In this document: in pieces, positions 61,008 through 64,000 of the stretch
Layout of the letters: each line of letters opens with the position of its first letter
Numbering within the stretch: position 1 is the stretch's first letter
DNA from: Heterodera schachtii
Lineage: Eukaryota; Nematoda; Chromadorea; Rhabditida; Heteroderidae
NCBI GenBank assembly: GCA_023374025.1
Contig: SIJG01000051.1
Coordinates: forward strand, 836,494 to 900,493
Direction: 5' to 3'
DNA length: 64,000 nt
Translations under genes and position numbers: made by a program
Notes under the pieces: generated by a model
What the model was told of the DNA's origin: nothing
Seen by the model: only the letters and a program-made list of their open reading frames with translations
The model's database searches: none

Positions 61008-62441
61008 ATGGCGGCGGCGTTAAATCAAAGGCAAAAATTGTGCGAGACAATTGAGCGCTGGAACGCCACAGTGATGGACATGTTCGCGATCAGTTTGCCT
61101 GACGAGGTGTGTTTCTGGTGCAATGTGCCACATACCCCGTAGGGGGTGGGTGGGAAATGAAAGCAAAAAATGCCTTTTGAACTTGTCGCCTTTTTTATTT
61201 CGAATTATGGGAGAGGCTAAAAGAATGGACTGAAAGCTCATTGATTTTGGCTTAAAGGGCACATAACTAATTGCAATGATTTATACATGTCGTTTCCCTC
61301 ATTACCCCTCTCTCACTCAGAAAAAAATTGACTGTTTTAAAAAGAATTTCTTGTAAAAAAAAAGATTTTGAAGGAGAAATGACCGACCCTCTCAATGTGC
61401 CCGAGGCAGCAAAATTTTCGATATGATTTTGAACTAGGCAAAATTACCGCTAAAAGACGGGACAGCATTTGCGTTCGCTTTTCCCAATAGCTTCATCATC
61501 GAATTAACTAATAAATAAATTGTTTATTGCTCTCGCACATGCAGAACACGGAGTTCCGCGGAGTGATCCGCTTTCATCTGCATCACCAAAATCACCAACG
61601 GCAACAACAACAGTCTTCCCCTTCTTCGACGACGGGTGCCTTGGCAACAAAATGCATGCGAGTGTCCAGCATGCACACCGTCGCACAAGTGGTTGATGCG
61701 TTGGTCGCCAAATTCCATGGAGAGGCAGACGCCATGCACATGGCGGCGACAACACCGGCGAGTGCCTCCTACTCGCTGTGGGAAGTTCACGACCATGACG
61801 ACAATGGCACGAGTGGCATTAGCGAGCGGCACATGGACGCGGACGAGCGACCACTGTTGGTCCAGCTGGGCTGGTGTTGTCACAACAACGGCATCGCCTC
61901 CGGCAACAAGGAGAGGAGCGACGGCAGCGAGCGCTGCGTGCTGCCGCCACCGATGCATAACGGTCGCTTTGTGCTGCGCCGACAGTTGCCGAAGGGTCGC
62001 CGTGTCGGCAGCGGCACCTTAATGATTGTAAAGTTCAAAAAGGTACGTCGTGCCAACAAACGCCATGGTGCTTACCATGTTGACGCACGTGCCAGCGGCG
62101 TTGGACATCAAAATCGGCCAATTGTAATTTAATAATTCATTTTTAATTGGTTTTCTGCTATAATTTTGCATTTTAGGTGCCAAAACTTTCATGGGGGGGA
62201 CACGGCAGAGGATGGCCAAGACGGAACAGCAGCCATTGATCGCCGACTCTCTGTGGACAACGCCTCCTCATCCTCCTACCGCAACAAATTACCCGCCTCA
62301 ATGGTGGCCGCTGCGCAACAGTTGGAAAGGTGTGGCATTTTGGCAGTTGGCATGGCGGCACATTTAAAGAGGGGGCTAAGAACATTGTCGCGGTCACGGC
62401 TCAGCGCAACCGCGGCAAAAATAAAAAATGAGTTAATTTAG
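61008..62441 (+). pseudogene. afd-1: Afadin-like gene, N-terminal Ras-association domain, cut short
   Basis: Exon 1 (61008-61106) encodes MAAALNQRQKLCETIERWNA and DMFAISLPDE. Exon 2 (61545-62042) continues NTEFRGVIRFHLH, then ATKCMRVSSMHTVAQVVDAL, YSLWEVH, DADERPLLVQLGW and NGRFVLRRQLPKG. This is the order of the first RA domain of afadin/Canoe, a junctional scaffold that binds Ras/Rap GTPases and links nectins to actin. Exons 1 and 2 join in phase 0 with GT..AG ends. A third exon from 62177 (VPKLSWG, then DRRLSVDNASSSSYRNKLP) reads through only if the seven-G run at 62193-62199 is off by one base. The frame ends at 62441, far short of the usual more than 1000 residues (no second RA, FHA, DIL or PDZ). 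It is probably a truncated duplicate or a gene interrupted by transposons. Confidence 0.7.
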
Positions 62442-63300
62442 TGGGGTTGGGGGCGGGAGGTGTCAAAGTATTCAGAGCGAGTTGTTGGAATAAAGACCAA
62501 GGAGCAGTGCGCAGGAATAGTCCACTTTATTATTAAGCTCAAACTTGGGTAATTAAACCCGCCCCAATCGGGACAGTGAGGGGAAATACAAAAAAGGTTG
62601 CAACACAAAAAATGGGAACGACAAAAAAGGGCAAAAAATGGTGAAATTAAATTAAAACACAAATGGGAAAAATGCGGCAAAAATCAAAGGGTCAGAACGA
62701 CAACGGGAAAAAGGAGGGCACTCGGGCAGGCGCAGACAGGGAGGGCACTCGGGCCAAGGCACAGACAGGGAGCAGCGAAGGCCGGGTGCAGTGAAAGGCA
62801 GTGGGCGGGTGTCGGGAAACTTCGGAGGGAACCGTTTGTGTCGAATCTGAAATTTCCGGAAAAGCCCACCTTTAAATACGACTTTTTGGCACCAAAGTAC
62901 GCTACAATTTCTCATTTTAATTAAAATATGTTTTTGTCTTGTATCCGTTTGGATTAGCCATTTTTCCATTAAATGTTTGTTTTTCCATTTTTCTCTTAAC
63001 AATTTCAATTTCTTTAATATATTAATTAATCATTAATATTTTGTTTACAAACGGACTTTAACAGAATTTGCCAATACATATTAATCATTTAATATTTAAT
63101 TAATTTTCGTTCTTTTCATTCCTAAGGAAATGCACTTTTCCTTTACAAACAATTTTCCTTTATTCATTTCAAAAGGTTTTGCCCATTTTTTATAATTATT
63201 GGATAGTTTTTGTTATGTATTTTTTCCAAAATAAAACATAAGATTTTTTACAATTTGTTTTTCGCCGTTTGTAAAATTTAATTTAATGTTTATGATTTTT
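62442..63300. other. Gene-free stretch, possible LTR of the neighbouring element
   Basis: Bases 62480-62520 contain TTGGAATAAAGACCAAGGAG. Bases 62640-62860 are purine-rich, with GGGAGGGCACTCGGGC repeated. Bases 62900-63300 are AT-rich. No frame is supported. If the palindrome TGTCGCGACA at 63323-63332 is an LTR end, part of this stretch is a BEL/Pao LTR. Confidence 0.35.
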
Positions 63301-63348
63301 TAAAGTGCGATTTTACTCGCTGTCGCGACATTCCCGCCTGAAGAAAAG

Positions 63349-64000
63349 TTATTTATCCTCTATTCCTTTAAATTTTGACGTTACTTTTAAGCATAAAGAT
63401 GTGTGGTGAAGACCATTACAATTTAAACAATAGTATTCTGAATCACAATTTTTTGCAATGTGTCCTTTCTTTAGACAGTTAATACATAACTTTAATTGGT
63501 GGACTCGCGCAATTCGGGATTTAACATGCGGAAAAATCGTGCATCTCTCAGTATGGTGATCTTTTCCCTCACACAATAAACAATTTGTTGATATATTTTC
63601 GTTCTCATTAAAATGGTTTGATGTATCTGATTCATAGTTACAATCTTCGTAATCTCCATCGTTTTCATTTATTTGATCATAATAATTGTCTTCCTCCTCT
63701 ATCCATGGATCAGATATTGATTCTTCGCCTTCTAATTCTTCGCGAATTTGTGTATATCCATTGAGAAAGTTCATTAATTCATCAGTCGAGTAATTTCCAA
63801 ATTCTTCTCTAAGTTTTATTCTTATTTTGTTTGGGAGTTTATTTTCAATTGCTAATTTTATCTGTGTATGATTAATATCTTCACCATACGACTTAAGCTG
63901 TAAAATTATTCGATTGGTATGAAGGATGAATTCTCTAAGTTCGAACGTTGTGTCAGATATTTTATTCAAATGCATTAATTCACGGTGTAAGTTCTCTCGT
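63349..64000 (-). CDS. BEL/Pao retrotransposon Gag, C-terminal part, runs off the window
   Basis: The frame is open from the right edge of the window (RENLHRELMHLNKISDT before the first internal ATG) to a TAA at 63349. The first part (ELREFILHTNRIILQLKSYG, NKLPNKIRIKLREEF) is the conserved gag region of BEL/Pao elements. Three zinc knuckles follow near the C-terminus: CLLCEGKDHHTERC, CINCLKKGHIAKNC and CLNCNGLHHTSLC. The acidic stretch between (EEEDNYYDQINENDGDYED) is unremarkable. Gag binds element RNA and packages it. No protease or polymerase frame follows on the minus strand within the window, although BEL elements usually continue directly into pol. Confidence 0.8.
   Translation of the reverse strand, partial: RENLHRELMHLNKISDTTFELREFILHTNRIILQLKSYGEDINHTQIKLAIENKLPNKIRIKLREEFGNYSTDELMNFLNGYTQIREELEGEESISDPWIEEEDNYYDQINENDGDYEDCNYESDTSNHFNENENISTNCLLCEGKDHHTERCTIFPHVKSRIARVHQLKLCINCLKKGHIAKNCDSEYYCLNCNGLHHTSLCLKVTSKFKGIEDK

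Noticed and set aside
61524..62022. Antisense and alternative frames of 128-144 codons over the afadin exon
   Set aside because: The afadin frame has conserved domain order and splice sites; the others have neither.

Overview
The window looks like nuclear DNA of a nematode, probably a tylenchid plant parasite, although the genus cannot be fixed from sequence alone. The support is a protein-coding exon set that reads as the first Ras-association domain of afadin (61.0-62.4 kb), very short introns (47-53 nt), a Maverick/Polinton element, a MULE-type transposase fragment and a BEL/Pao gag. Bases 1-49 kb are extremely AT-rich and nearly free of ordinary genes. Bases 49.2-62.9 kb are much richer in G+C and hold nearly all recognisable conserved genes.

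The 1-49 kb part is a mosaic of one amplified gene family and many repeats. The family comprises about 25 copies or fragments, on both strands, of a single-exon gene of about 225 codons. Its product has an N-terminal signal peptide, then a constant block (KSFDEIFGEKW), then three successive helix-turn-helix-like modules that each end in W-K/I-x-x-F-G. Five copies are open from ATG to stop: 15477-16157, 23071-23742, 32771-33448, 34852-35541 and 47244-47927. Several others differ by a single frameshift or stop, and the rest are truncated, fused or scrambled. At least three subfamilies are separated by signal peptide and by conserved 5' flank. The copies lie in tandem and inverted duplications, the largest being a palindrome with 2-kb arms at 18.5-23.7 kb. 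This family of secreted, lysine-rich, probably DNA-binding proteins is the best candidate for an undescribed system here.

Between the copies are DNA transposons and repeats: a foldback element with TA target duplication (4406-5325), a MULE remnant (7023-7923), two hAT-like elements with exact 8-bp target duplications (8500-9577 and 37810-38737), foldback elements carrying TTGCGCC-type ends, a 151-bp satellite (16.7-17.8 kb), a 114-bp repeat (33.8-34.2 kb), a CACGTTTGGGCCC satellite (38.8-39.5 kb), and several tRNA-like sequences that are all on the minus strand.

Bases 49.6-60.9 kb are a damaged Maverick on the minus strand. In transcription order it has: integrase with chromodomain, a minor-capsid-like protein with an inserted Pro/Thr-rich spacer, a small basic virion-type protein, the start of a major capsid protein, a break, an unknown C-terminus, an adenain-like protease, and a DNA polymerase B gene that stops after its exonuclease domain. 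A four-exon, possibly F-box gene lies on the plus strand between polymerase and protease. The break at 54.5-56.8 kb is filled by a deletion-riddled but colinear copy of 37.9-44.4 kb. Host DNA then resumes with the afadin-like gene, and the window ends in a BEL/Pao gag that runs off the right edge.
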